Shown here piece after piece: positions 8,520 to 16,905 of a stretch of DNA of 36,440 bases (the first letter of the stretch is position 1; every line of letters starts with the position of its first letter). The notes under the pieces were generated by a model. It searched no databases, had not been told where the DNA came from, and saw nothing but the letters and a program-made list of their open reading frames with translations. The DNA comes from Tessaracoccus sp. OH4464_COT-324 (GTDB lineage: Bacteria; Actinomycetota; Actinomycetes; Propionibacteriales; Propionibacteriaceae), in the NCBI RefSeq assembly GCF_003932855.1, contig NZ_RQYZ01000029.1, positions 1 to 36,440 of the forward strand, in the 5' to 3' direction. A program made the position numbers and the translations under genes.

Positions 8520-9410
8520 GTAGCGCTTGTGGCTTGCCAATAGCCCGGTCCCCCCTGGGTTTCCAGGCCGCGTTGCCGGTACTCGCGGCCCACCGAGTAG
8601 AGCCACCCGAACAGGTTTTCCTGTCGCGGCGCGCCGCCTGAACTGCTCCTCGTACGCCGATCCAGACCAGGCACCTCCCCGGAGCCGGGTTCGGCCTCCT
8701 TGGACAGGTCGAACCCGGCTGCAGTGACACAGTCGTCGACACGTACCCGCACCTCCTTCACCTTCGGGTGCACCTTGGTACGGTCCGTAGTTTCGGCGAG
8801 CACCTTCTCCAACTGATGAGTCAGTTCGGAGAACCACCCGTAGTCGCCGACCACTCGACGTTGGGCTTCTCCCCCGCAGCTGCACCTCCGGGTCGGGTTG
8901 CCAGCGTTGTCCGCCACCGAGTCACCGCCCGGCTGGGCGTCATCGGCATCGGTCCCGTGCATCACCGCGTGCTCGTGGTCGTCGTTGGGCGCTCGTTCGC
9001 CCCACTCACCCAGGGAAAGCTCCAGTTGGTTCTCCTCGCCCCTCGCCCCCGGGCCCTCCAGATCGCCGTAGCGCACCCACATTCCCTCCAAGCTGGTCAG
9101 CAGCTTGTTGCCACTGGCTTGTGCCCACTGGTGATCTCTCCCACCTGGCCAGGCACTCACTCTCGTACTTCGCGATGGCATGCGCAATCGTCTCGTGCTC
9201 CGTCTGCTTCGGGACATAGGCGACCAGCGGCATCTCTCTGCGCGAATCGCGTGGCCGTCGGCGTCTACTCGACGACCACCTCATCTTCCAAGCGGCTCCC
9301 GGCGGTGTAGACCGTCCGCAGCGTCGCCGCACCAGCCCGGCCAAGCGGGACACCGGCATCGTTTCCCTCCTCTTGCAGAACCTGCTCAGGCCAAGCCAGC
9401 GCCCTAAGGA
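8520..9410 (-). pseudogene. Frameshifted remnant of an unknown protein gene
   Basis: This stretch between lacZ and the metal permease has no intact gene. On the minus strand, protein-like pieces appear in different frames in sequence order: QVLQEEGNDAGVPL through LEDEVVVE then a TAG (about 9390-9270), MPLVAYVPKQTEHETI through ESECLARWE (about 9230-9145), then NKLLTSLEGMWVRYGDLEG and WFSELTHQLEKVLAE in another frame (about 9105-8770). The pieces read as one acidic, helical protein broken by an in-frame stop near 9270 and a frameshift near 9145. I do not recognise the family. The 3' end is unclear. Long frames on the other strand here look like high-GC noise. It could also be several short unrelated pieces. 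Confidence 0.42.
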
Positions 9411-9415
9411 CCTTC

Positions 9416-10270
9416 TCAGGCCGCGAATCTTACCCGGAGCACCCCGTGACGCGGCCCGAAGGCCCAAGCGAGCATGAACACGGCCGTCGCCACGAGTACG
9501 ATGGTGCCGCCGGTGGGCACGTCCAGGGCCCAGGAGAGGTAGAGGCCGACGAAAGCACTGAGCGCGCCTATCGTCGCTGCCGCGAACATCATGGGCAGCA
9601 GCCGGTCAGTGAGCATTCGGGCAGCCGCCGCCGGGGTGACGAGCAGCGCCAGCACGAGGATGTTTCCGATGGTTTGGATACTCATCACCACAGCGAGGGT
9701 AACCAACACGTAAAGGATGACGTCCAGCATCAGCACCGGCAGCCCTGCGGAGCGGGCATACTCCCGGTCGAGGCTGACCGCCACCAGCTCCTTGTGGAAG
9801 GCGGCGGCCACGAGAAGCACGGCCAAGGCCATGATGAGCGAGAACAGCACGGTCTCGTCGGGGATGCCAGTGATGGAGCCGAACAGGAAGGAGGTGAGCG
9901 AGCCCGCGTAGCCGGGCGCGAGCGAGATCACGACGATGCCTAGCGCGAAGGCCGCCACGAAGAACACCCCGATCACCGAATCCTCACGCAACCGCTTGGT
10001 CTGGGAAAACAGCGCGATGAGCACTGCGGTGACGACCCCGGCCACGATGCCACCCACCAGCAGCGAGCCTTGCAGTACGAAGGCCACCGCGATGCCAGGG
10101 AAGACTGAGTGGGAGACGGCATCGCCGATGAACGTCATGCCGCGCAGCACAACGTGCGAACCGATCACCCCGCAGACGATCGCCGCGAGCACCGAGACGA
10201 GGAGCGCCTTCGGCAGGAACGCGAGCATCGGGTTCATCAGGTCGGCCAGGAAGTCCAGTGGGGTTAGCAT
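9416..10270 (-). CDS. Metal ABC transporter permease (anchored-repeat system)
   Basis: This 284-residue ABC-3 family (ZnuB/MntB-like) permease has about eight hydrophobic segments. Family landmarks include VLRGMTFIGDAVSHSVFPGI near residues 43-62 and LVLALLVTPAAAAR near 206-219. Gene context matches the permease of the anchored-repeat ABC transport systems (TIGR03770 group). It should form the membrane channel for the ATPase encoded just upstream; its ATG overlaps that gene's end by seven bases and has GGGGAG in front. It is the last gene of the operon. The transported ion is probably zinc or manganese, by family and by the Fur/Zur-like box at the operon start. Confidence 0.93.
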   Translation of the reverse strand: MLTPLDFLADLMNPMLAFLPKALLVSVLAAIVCGVIGSHVVLRGMTFIGDAVSHSVFPGIAVAFVLQGSLLVGGIVAGVVTAVLIALFSQTKRLREDSVIGVFFVAAFALGIVVISLAPGYAGSLTSFLFGSITGIPDETVLFSLIMALAVLLVAAAFHKELVAVSLDREYARSAGLPVLMLDVILYVLVTLAVVMSIQTIGNILVLALLVTPAAAARMLTDRLLPMMFAAATIGALSAFVGLYLSWALDVPTGGTIVLVATAVFMLAWAFGPRHGVLRVRFAA

Positions 10271-11019
10271 GTCGCTCCCCCCAGCAGGGCACCAGCTCCC
10301 GCGAGGCCGACCTGCTTGAGCAGCGGCGACTGGTCGCTCACCTCGAAGGTACGTTTCCAGGCCTCCGCGTCGCGCAGTCGCGCCGGCTCACCGCTGGCCA
10401 CCACGCGGCGGTTGACGAGCGTCACCTCGTCGCACACCACCATCGCGTGGGTGAGGTCGTGGGTGGACATGAAAAGCGTCGTGCCGTCTTCGGCCAGCCC
10501 CCGGAACAGGGCGGTAAGCAGTTCCTGGGTGGGCATGTCGAGGCCGGTGAACGGCTCGTCGAGTAGCAGCAGTTGAGGCCGGCGGGCCAGGGCGCGCGCG
10601 ATCATCACGCGCTGCCGCTGCCCACCCGACATCTCGGAGATCGGTCGGTTGCGCAGGTCAGTCATCCGCACTCTGCCGAGCGCTTCCGCGACCGCCTCGT
10701 AATGTCGGCGCTTCGGCCAGCGCAGCCAACCGATCTGCTTGGTTAGACCGGTCATCACCACTTCCTGGGCGGTGATCGGGAAGTCCCACATGACGTCATG
10801 CCGCTGGGGCACGTAGCCCACGCCGCCCGGGGTCTCGATGGCGCCGCTGGCGGGGATCAGTCGCATGATGGCGCGAAACAGCGTGGTCTTGCCGGCCCCG
10901 TTCGGTCCGAGCAGGCCGTGGATGCGGCCGGTGGTGAGCCGCAGGGAAACATCGGTGAGCACCTGCCGCCCGCCGAGGCTCACATTCAGCCCTGTGATAC
11001 CCAGCGCGGTCTCACTCAT
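10264..11019 (-). CDS. Metal ABC transporter ATPase (anchored-repeat system)
   Basis: This 251-residue cytoplasmic ATP-binding subunit has all ABC motifs: Walker A GPNGAGKTT near residue 39, signature MSGGQRQRV near 139, Walker B LLLLDEP near 160, and the switch His in STHD near 194. It is close to ZnuC/MntB-type ATPases and would energise the permease next door. Its start overlaps the preceding gene by eight bases and its end overlaps the permease by seven. About 30 residues after the usual ABC end (from about 220) contain a hydrophobic Gly/Ala/Leu-rich tail. Family by context is TIGR03771. Confidence 0.93.
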   Translation of the reverse strand: MSETALGITGLNVSLGGRQVLTDVSLRLTTGRIHGLLGPNGAGKTTLFRAIMRLIPASGAIETPGGVGYVPQRHDVMWDFPITAQEVVMTGLTKQIGWLRWPKRRHYEAVAEALGRVRMTDLRNRPISEMSGGQRQRVMIARALARRPQLLLLDEPFTGLDMPTQELLTALFRGLAEDGTTLFMSTHDLTHAMVVCDEVTLVNRRVVASGEPARLRDAEAWKRTFEVSDQSPLLKQVGLAGAGALLGGATC

Positions 11020-12022
11020 CGAACACCGCCCTCTCGATGGCGCCCTGGCGCCTGCGGATGAGGATGAATCCGACGATGGCTGCCGTCGCGACCACCCCTA
11101 CCGCCGCGCCCACGATCCACGTCGTGGGGTTGCCAGGCGAAGCAGGCTCGGTCTGCGGGCTGTGGGTGTTGTTCGCCGCTGGGCGCGTGGGCTCGGCGGC
11201 GGGTGCCTCGCTCGCCGCACTCTGCCCGCTGGCGGTTGCCGACGGCGTGTCGCTCGGCTGGGCCGGGAAGGCTGCCTGGGCGTCGGTCTCGTCGCCCACG
11301 GCGAAGATGAGGCGCGCGTCGGCGGAGCGCGGCTGCCCGTCGACGCCGTCGGCGAGGATCTTCAGGTCGACGGCGTAGGTTCCGGCCGCGGTGAAGACCC
11401 AGTTGGCGTGCGTGTGCGTGTTCAGGTCCACCCAGACATCGGCCGGCTGACTGCCATCGAAGAGCACCTGGGGTTCCGCGAAGTTTCCGGGCTGGATGAA
11501 CAGACTCATGCGGCCGTCGCCGTCGAGGCGCTGGGCGCGCTCGAAGCGCATGGTGACGCCCCGCTGGATGGCGCTCACCACCTCCGGGTGCTGTGTGCTC
11601 CATCCCAACCAGACGACGCCCGGCACCTCGGTCTGCGGCACCACCCAGACCCGTTCCCCGGGCTGGGCCCCGGTGAAGGCGTACAGGGGGTCATCGGGCA
11701 GTTCTAGGATCGCCTGGTCACGTACCCGGAGCACGACATCACTGAGTTCGCGCCACACGGGTTTGCCGTTTTCCAACGCGGCGGTGTCGTCTCGGGCGAG
11801 CAGACGCCAGTCCCCCGCCACCAGCCGCGGCCCGAGGTCGATGTGGCCCGCCTCCAACACCACGCGCTCGTGGCGAATCTCCTCGTCCGCGAGCACCTGC
11901 TGCTGCAGTGCGGGGTCGTCGGAGCCCAGTTCCGGCGGAGTTGGCGGGGTGGTCGACGCCCCTGCAATCATCGGTAGGCTGCCCAGCAGCAGCGCGGCGG
12001 CGGTAGCCAGCATTCTTCTCAT
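11012..12022 (-). CDS. Small surface-anchored protein with choice-of-anchor M domain
   Basis: This 336-residue exported protein has a signal peptide (MRRMLATAAALLLGSLPM), one copy of the actinobacterial surface domain (TIGR03769 type) recognisable by HTHANWVFTAAGTYAV and the preceding VVWLGWSTQH, an Ala/Pro/Ser-rich linker, and a C-terminal membrane span followed by basic residues (FILIRRRQGAIER). It is therefore probably held on the membrane facing outward. ATG 12022 is preferred over an in-frame start at 12154 because it begins the signal peptide and overlaps the stop of the binding-protein gene (ATGA). The same domain occurs in both neighbours upstream in the operon, so the three products may work together on one ligand. 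The exact job is unknown. Confidence 0.85.
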   Translation of the reverse strand: MRRMLATAAALLLGSLPMIAGASTTPPTPPELGSDDPALQQQVLADEEIRHERVVLEAGHIDLGPRLVAGDWRLLARDDTAALENGKPVWRELSDVVLRVRDQAILELPDDPLYAFTGAQPGERVWVVPQTEVPGVVWLGWSTQHPEVVSAIQRGVTMRFERAQRLDGDGRMSLFIQPGNFAEPQVLFDGSQPADVWVDLNTHTHANWVFTAAGTYAVDLKILADGVDGQPRSADARLIFAVGDETDAQAAFPAQPSDTPSATASGQSAASEAPAAEPTRPAANNTHSPQTEPASPGNPTTWIVGAAVGVVATAAIVGFILIRRRQGAIERAVFDE

Positions 12023-13602
12023 CTGTCGTCCTTCAGGTCGTGGTCGCCGAGCGGTTGCCCGCCCAGGCAGCGGGCCAACGAATCCGCGTTGGCGCGCATC
12101 ATGTCTGGATAGGTGGTCACTTTCCGGGTGAACGCGTCTCCCCAGATACGGCACACGGAGGTGCCGGTTTGCTTGGCCGCGCCGATCAGGGCGTGCGAAT
12201 GTTGGGTGGCGTTGGGTTCGATGAACACGGCGGGCAGGTTCAGATCCGCCAGCGTCCGGGTGAGGCGCCGCTGGTCAGCTGCGGACGGTTCCTGCACGGG
12301 CGACGGCGCTACCACCGCGGCGATCTGGAGGCCGTAGCGGTGGGCCAGGTAGCCGTAGGCGTCGTGCGTGGTCACGAGATGTCGGTTGGCTTCCGGGATG
12401 GTAGCCACAGAGCGCTGCACATAGTCGTGCACCTGGTCGAGTTCGGCCAGGGTGGCACGCGCGTTGTCCCGGTAAGCGGTCGCGTTGGCCGGGTCTGCTG
12501 CGATCAGCTGGTCGCGGATCACTTCGACGTAGGCCTGCGCGTTGCGCACGTCCTGCCAGAGGTGCGGGTCGATCTCCCCATGCACATGCTTGCCTAGCAC
12601 GGCCTGCGGCAGCTGGTAGACATCGGCGCCGGGGCGGGCGATGAAGCGATAGCTGGGATCCGCCGGTACCGGAAGCAACGCCTTGCTTGGCACGTGGATG
12701 ACCACGTCGTCGATGGCCGCCTGGCCCAGGCCCAAAGCGTCACCGCCTGCGATCTGGTCGCTGAACACCGCCAGCCTGCCCTGGGTTAGGTCCGCGGTGA
12801 TGTCGGCGTGGCCCTCGCGCAGCACCACCTTCTTGCCAAGCGTGGTCGGGTCCACGCCGACGGCGACGGCGAGCCTGCCGGTCAGCTGGTTGCGGGGTCG
12901 GGATCCCGGATCAGCCACGTAGTGGGAGTGGAAGGTGAGTTCGTACACCCCCGGCTCGGTGAAGGCCCAGCTCATGTGTGTGTGGGCGTCCATCGGCAGG
13001 GAGGTCAGATCACCCGTGTAGCCGCGCGCCGGATCGAATCCGTCGGCAGAGTTGAACACCCCGATCGGGTTTCCGAAGGTGCCGGTCACGAACCCATGCA
13101 CGGCGCCCGGCCCGTCGGCCTGGATCATCGCGAGTTCCACGGCTGAGGATCGCGTAGCGCCCTCGACGGTGCCGTGCACCCGCAGTCCGAGCCAGACGGT
13201 GTCCAGAGAGTGGTTCTCCACCAGCGGGATGATCTCCGCCGAGTAGCCGCTCGCTTCCTCGGCGAGCGCGATGTGTTTGGCGGTGGCGGGCAGGTTGGCG
13301 TCGATGGTGCGGATCAGCGATTGTTCCTCCAGCATGAGGTAGTTGGAGAATGCGATCCGGGCGTTCACGATGTCGCGGACATCACGCAGGCTGGGCTCGT
13401 ACGTGTGCGGGTCGGCGCCGGGCGGCACCAGCCCGACGACGTGCGCGTGGTCGCCCGCCACCCGGCTGGTCAGGTCGGTGAGGATGCCGGTGGTGGCCAC
13501 TACGGTCAGTCGGTCGTCCTCCGCGGCCGACGGGGTGCGGCCGGGCAGCACGATGATGGCGGCCAGGGCGAACCCGGCCGCCATCAGTTTCGCCAGCCTC
13601 AC
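12019..13602 (-). CDS. Metal-binding ABC substrate protein with inserted surface domain
   Basis: This 527-residue exported binding protein is a ZnuA/TroA-type metal receptor whose two lobes are split by a surface domain. Lobe one (residues 32-120) carries His66 in GADPHTYEP. Lobe two (about 340-510) carries His347 in IDPHLWQD, His413 in TTHDAYGYL and Glu462 in FIEPN. These four match known metal-ligand positions of the family. Between them (about 125-335) sits a TIGR03769-type domain (HTHMSWAFTEPGVY, then REGHADITADL). The whole fits TIGR03772. GTG 13602 is chosen because it overlaps the upstream stop (GTGA) and begins a signal peptide (RLAKLMAAGFALAAIIVLPG). No lipobox is visible, so how it stays at the membrane is open. 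Confidence 0.9.
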   Translation of the reverse strand: MRLAKLMAAGFALAAIIVLPGRTPSAAEDDRLTVVATTGILTDLTSRVAGDHAHVVGLVPPGADPHTYEPSLRDVRDIVNARIAFSNYLMLEEQSLIRTIDANLPATAKHIALAEEASGYSAEIIPLVENHSLDTVWLGLRVHGTVEGATRSSAVELAMIQADGPGAVHGFVTGTFGNPIGVFNSADGFDPARGYTGDLTSLPMDAHTHMSWAFTEPGVYELTFHSHYVADPGSRPRNQLTGRLAVAVGVDPTTLGKKVVLREGHADITADLTQGRLAVFSDQIAGGDALGLGQAAIDDVVIHVPSKALLPVPADPSYRFIARPGADVYQLPQAVLGKHVHGEIDPHLWQDVRNAQAYVEVIRDQLIAADPANATAYRDNARATLAELDQVHDYVQRSVATIPEANRHLVTTHDAYGYLAHRYGLQIAAVVAPSPVQEPSAADQRRLTRTLADLNLPAVFIEPNATQHSHALIGAAKQTGTSVCRIWGDAFTRKVTTYPDMMRANADSLARCLGGQPLGDHDLKDDR

Positions 13603-16118
13603 CGGCGTGCTCGACGCAGTGTGGCCACCCCCAGCAGCCCGACCATCAGCAGAGCGGGCCACCGGCCGGGCTCGCCGTCGTCGACGCCCGCGCGCGGCAT
13701 GCCGCGCTTCGGCTTGCACGGCTGCCCCTTGGAGTCGGTCCACTTGGCTTCCTTGATCATGTGCTTGCCGTCTTTGACGAACACGTCACCCTCGCCCGCC
13801 TTGTCCTCGGTGAGCGTGATCTTCCCGGTCGGCGCGGCATCGGCTCCACCCACGGTGCGGGTGAACCACCGCTTGCCGACCACCTGACCGAAGTTTCCGG
13901 AGGTGAAAACCGCGACGTTGCCCGGCCCCGAGGCGGAGACCAGCGTGAAAGTGACGTCACCGGCGCTGCCTGCGAGCAGGCTCTCGTGCTGGGTGTTGGT
14001 GCCCAGCCAGGGAACACCGGACACCTGCGTCGAGGCGATCATCCAAACCTGCTGCCCGGCGGGTGCAACGAACTCGATGCCTGCCGGCGCGGTCGCCTTG
14101 GCAGCGTCGCCGAGCACGAAGGTGTTCGCCGACGGCGCAACCCACTGGGCCGGCGAGGATCGGTCATCCTTCACCATGGCCACGAGCTTTCCGTCAACGA
14201 CGTGACTGCCGAAGTCGAAGTGCCCGGAGGTGGCGCCGTTGCCCGAGCCGACGAGGAACCGTAGCGTGGCGGTGGCCGACAGCGGCTTCCCCTCCTTGTC
14301 CCGGGTGGACTGGCGGATGGTGAGCTTGTACTCTCCAGGGGCCGAGAACACCCAGTTGGGGTGCACGTGAGTGTTGGCCGGTACGGTGACGGAGCCGCCC
14401 GCTTTGCCGCCGCGTTTGCCGCCCTTGAGGGCCTGCTGCACTTCGGCTTCGGTTGCCTCACGGATCACGCTCGACTTGGTACAGTCGTCGGTTGCGCTTG
14501 CCGGAGCGGGCTCGTTCGCCGAGGCGGGTTGTTTCCTGCCCGGGTTAAGTGCGGTCGGGACGTCCTGCGGCGTCTGGCCGCCCGGGGTGTTCGGTGCCGG
14601 CTCGTCGGGTGATCCGCTTGGCTGCGCCAGGTAGCCCTGGCCGCGGAAATGGTCGCCGACTGTGAAGGTGTAAGTTGCGGGCCGCGAGCTGATCGGCTGC
14701 CCGTTGACGCTGCCCGTGGCCTGCACGGTGAACTTGTACACGCCCGCCAGCGGGAACACCCAGTTGGCGTGCACGTGGGCGGGGTTGGCTACGGTGATCG
14801 TCGCACCCGCGCGCAGCGCGGTCTCATTGTTGTCGAGCAGCGGCCGTACCCCGGGCGGGAGCTGCCCGACGCTGGAGGAACCGAACGCGCTCTGGCTGTA
14901 CAGATGGACCGCGTCGGGGCCGGTCACGTCAGTGAAGACCAGCTGAATGCTCGGGTCGACGCCACCGCCCTGGGTACCCATGGTGTCCCAGCCCGGCCAG
15001 AGCAGCTGTGGATTTTGGGTCATGGGCAGCACGTATCCCTTGGGCGCGCCAGGCCACCCGTCAGGGATGCGGTCGGTGAGCGCGAGTGACTTGATGTGCA
15101 GCTCCACCTCTTCGGGCTTGCGCACCACATGGCTTCCCGTCACGTCTTCCTTGAGCGCCAGGGCAAGCGCACCGTCGCGCGCGGTCACGTCAAACGCGTC
15201 CACGTGGCCGTGGTCGATGATGACGGTGTTCCTGGCCGGCGCGGGATCCTGCGGTGGGGTGGGTTCAGGCTCTGCAGGCTGAGACGGCTCCCCACCAGGC
15301 TGACCCGGCTCCGCAGGCTGAGACGGCTCCCCACCAGGCTGACCCGGCTCCCCACCAGGCTGACCCGGCTCCGCAGGCTGAGACGGCTCCCCACCAGGCT
15401 GACCCGGGCTGCCGCCCGGCGGAGTCGGTTCTCCTTCATCCGGCTGCTTGTTGTGGCCGCGGCCGCGGTAGCTGTCGCCCACAGTGAAGGTGTAGGTGCG
15501 CAACTCGCTTACCTGCTGTTCACCGGACTTGCTGCCTTGTGCCTTCGCCTTCAGCTGGTACACGCCCTCCGCAGTGAAGACCCAGTTGGCGTGGGTGTGC
15601 CCCGGGAACTCCTGTCGGATGACGGAGCCATCGACGATCCGCGTGCCGCCATCGCTAAGCAGCGACTTAGGGTCGGCCGCGAAGGGGTTCACGCCGAAAA
15701 CGTGGATCTCCCCAGGCCCGCTCACGCTGTCGAAGACGATATCGATAGGACCATAGCCCTCGCCCTGGGTGGCCAGCGTGTCCCAGCCCGGCCACAGCAG
15801 CTGCGGATCCTGCGGATTGGGCAGGAGGTGGGCCTCAGGCGCGCCGGGGAATCCCTCGGGGATCTTCACCCTGGCTAGCGATTTGACGTGCAGTTCCACC
15901 TCTTCAGGTTCACGCAGCACGTGGCTACCGGTGATGTCCTCCTTCAGGTTGAGCGCCAGCGCGCCGTTCGCGACATGCACGTTGAACATGTCCACGTGCC
16001 CGTGGTCGAAAACGACAGGGTCGTTGGCGGCGGCGGTCGGCACGAAAGCGGCGGCCAGCGCGGCCACCAGTCCGGCGGCGGCCGTGCGCAGCCCGCCAGT
16101 TCGAGTACTGAGACTCAT
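13599..16118 (-). CDS. Large His-rich surface protein with three anchored-repeat domains
   Basis: This 839-residue exported protein is the first gene of the metal operon (TIGR03773 type). A signal peptide (to about AAAN at residue 32) is followed by domain 1 (FDHGHVDMFNV, HTHANWVFTAEGVYQL), a Pro/Gly/Gln/Glu linker of tandem repeats, domain 2 (IDHGHVDAFDV, HVHANWVFPLAGVYKF), a second linker, and a third, two-part domain (HVHPNWVFSAPGEYKL, FDFGSHVVDGKLVAM). It ends with a hydrophobic span and basic tail (LLMVGLLGVATLRRARR), with no LPXTG. Repeated His pairs make metal or heme capture at the surface plausible; that is inference. ATG 16118 has GGAGAAG upstream. The Fur/Zur-like box in front suggests repression when metal is plentiful. 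Confidence 0.88.
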   Translation of the reverse strand: MSLSTRTGGLRTAAAGLVAALAAAFVPTAAANDPVVFDHGHVDMFNVHVANGALALNLKEDITGSHVLREPEEVELHVKSLARVKIPEGFPGAPEAHLLPNPQDPQLLWPGWDTLATQGEGYGPIDIVFDSVSGPGEIHVFGVNPFAADPKSLLSDGGTRIVDGSVIRQEFPGHTHANWVFTAEGVYQLKAKAQGSKSGEQQVSELRTYTFTVGDSYRGRGHNKQPDEGEPTPPGGSPGQPGGEPSQPAEPGQPGGEPGQPGGEPSQPAEPGQPGGEPSQPAEPEPTPPQDPAPARNTVIIDHGHVDAFDVTARDGALALALKEDVTGSHVVRKPEEVELHIKSLALTDRIPDGWPGAPKGYVLPMTQNPQLLWPGWDTMGTQGGGVDPSIQLVFTDVTGPDAVHLYSQSAFGSSSVGQLPPGVRPLLDNNETALRAGATITVANPAHVHANWVFPLAGVYKFTVQATGSVNGQPISSRPATYTFTVGDHFRGQGYLAQPSGSPDEPAPNTPGGQTPQDVPTALNPGRKQPASANEPAPASATDDCTKSSVIREATEAEVQQALKGGKRGGKAGGSVTVPANTHVHPNWVFSAPGEYKLTIRQSTRDKEGKPLSATATLRFLVGSGNGATSGHFDFGSHVVDGKLVAMVKDDRSSPAQWVAPSANTFVLGDAAKATAPAGIEFVAPAGQQVWMIASTQVSGVPWLGTNTQHESLLAGSAGDVTFTLVSASGPGNVAVFTSGNFGQVVGKRWFTRTVGGADAAPTGKITLTEDKAGEGDVFVKDGKHMIKEAKWTDSKGQPCKPKRGMPRAGVDDGEPGRWPALLMVGLLGVATLRRARR
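15270..15407 (-). repeat. Tandem 18/21-bp repeats in the surface-protein linker
   Basis: On the plus strand, two unit types alternate: an 18-bp unit (three copies) and a 21-bp unit (four copies), in the order A-B-A-B-B-A-B. They encode a Gly/Gln/Pro/Glu/Ser linker (GEPSQPAEPGQPG-like) between the first two surface domains. Near-identity of the copies suggests slippage or recombination, so length probably differs between strains. Confidence 0.9.
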
Positions 16119-16146
16119 GGGTGCTTCTCCAAATCCATCGACTACA

Positions 16147-16166
16147 CGACAATCATTATCATTATC
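16147..16166 (-). promoter_or_regulatory. Fur/Zur-like box before the anchored-repeat operon
   Basis: Plus strand 16148-16166 reads GACAATCATTATCATTATC; its complement matches the E. coli Fur consensus at 17 of 19 positions. It also fits a 7-1-7 Zur-type box with five of seven paired arms matching. It ends about 30 bases before the ATG of the surface-protein gene and overlaps a GATAAT that could serve as the -10 box. A zinc- or iron-responsive Fur-family repressor is the likely binder; none is encoded in the window. Confidence 0.7.
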
Positions 16167-16227
16167 CAGCCCGGTTGGCCAACCCGGCCGAACTGTCGAA
16201 TCACGCCCGGGGGCGTAAGCTGGCGCG

Positions 16228-16881
16228 GTGCTGACGTTTGAGAAGGTTGGGATTGGCCGCGGCGACGCCGACTACGAGGACACCTGGGCGCTGCAACGAA
16301 CCGTACACACGCAGGTGGCCGCGGGCGAGCGCGCGGGTCATATCCTGCTGGTCGAGCACTCCCCCGTGTACACCGCCGGGCGGCGCACCGCCGACGAACT
16401 CAAGCCCCGCGACGGCACCCCGGTGATCAACGTGGATCGCGGCGGGCTGATCACCTACCACGGACCGGGACAGCTCGTCGGCTATCCGATCGTACGCCTG
16501 GCCGACGGGGTCGGGGTCGTCGACTACGTGCGCAAGCTGGAGAGCGCGATCATCGCCCTACTCGCCGACTACGGCCTGGGCGCCGGGCGCGTCAAGGGCC
16601 GCACCGGCGTCTGGCTACCCGCCACCGCGTCGCGCCTGGAACGCAAGATCTGCGCCATCGGCGTGCGGGTGCAGCGTCGCACTACGATGCACGGGTTCGC
16701 GCTGAACGTCCAGCCGAGCACCGAACGCTTCGCCAACATCGTGCCCTGCGGCATCTCCGACGCCGACGTCACCTCGATCGCCGAGGAGCTGCCCGGTCAG
16801 TGGAGCGTCGATCGCGTGGCCGACGATCTGATACCGCACCTGCGCGCGGCGCTGAGGGACGGGTGCGGAAGTGGCGTTTGA
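16228..16881 (+). CDS. lipB: Octanoyltransferase LipB
   Basis: This 217-residue enzyme moves octanoyl groups from acyl carrier protein to lipoyl domains, the first step of lipoate synthesis. Family motifs are all present: RGGLITYHGPGQLVGYPI at residues 71-88, the catalytic Lys140 in RKICAIGV, and the catalytic Cys174 in IVPCGISD. GTG 16228 is the start. No ribosome binding site is visible, and TAAGCT at 16216-16221 would place the transcript start at the GTG, so the mRNA may be leaderless. lipA follows after 24 bases, and the lipoate-using E2 gene lies at the left edge of the window. It is divergent from the metal operon. Confidence 0.96.
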   Translation: MLTFEKVGIGRGDADYEDTWALQRTVHTQVAAGERAGHILLVEHSPVYTAGRRTADELKPRDGTPVINVDRGGLITYHGPGQLVGYPIVRLADGVGVVDYVRKLESAIIALLADYGLGAGRVKGRTGVWLPATASRLERKICAIGVRVQRRTTMHGFALNVQPSTERFANIVPCGISDADVTSIAEELPGQWSVDRVADDLIPHLRAALRDGCGSGV

Positions 16882-16905
16882 TTTCTCGGCGAGTAGGGTT
16901 GAGCC

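Noticed and set aside
8768-9310. Long plus-strand open frame of 180 codons between lacZ and the metal permease
   Set aside because: It has no ribosome binding site and a composition like antisense noise. The minus-strand pieces look more protein-like.
15270-15407. Possible CRISPR array
   Set aside because: Units are contiguous 18- and 21-bp coding repeats without unique spacers and keep the surface-protein frame.
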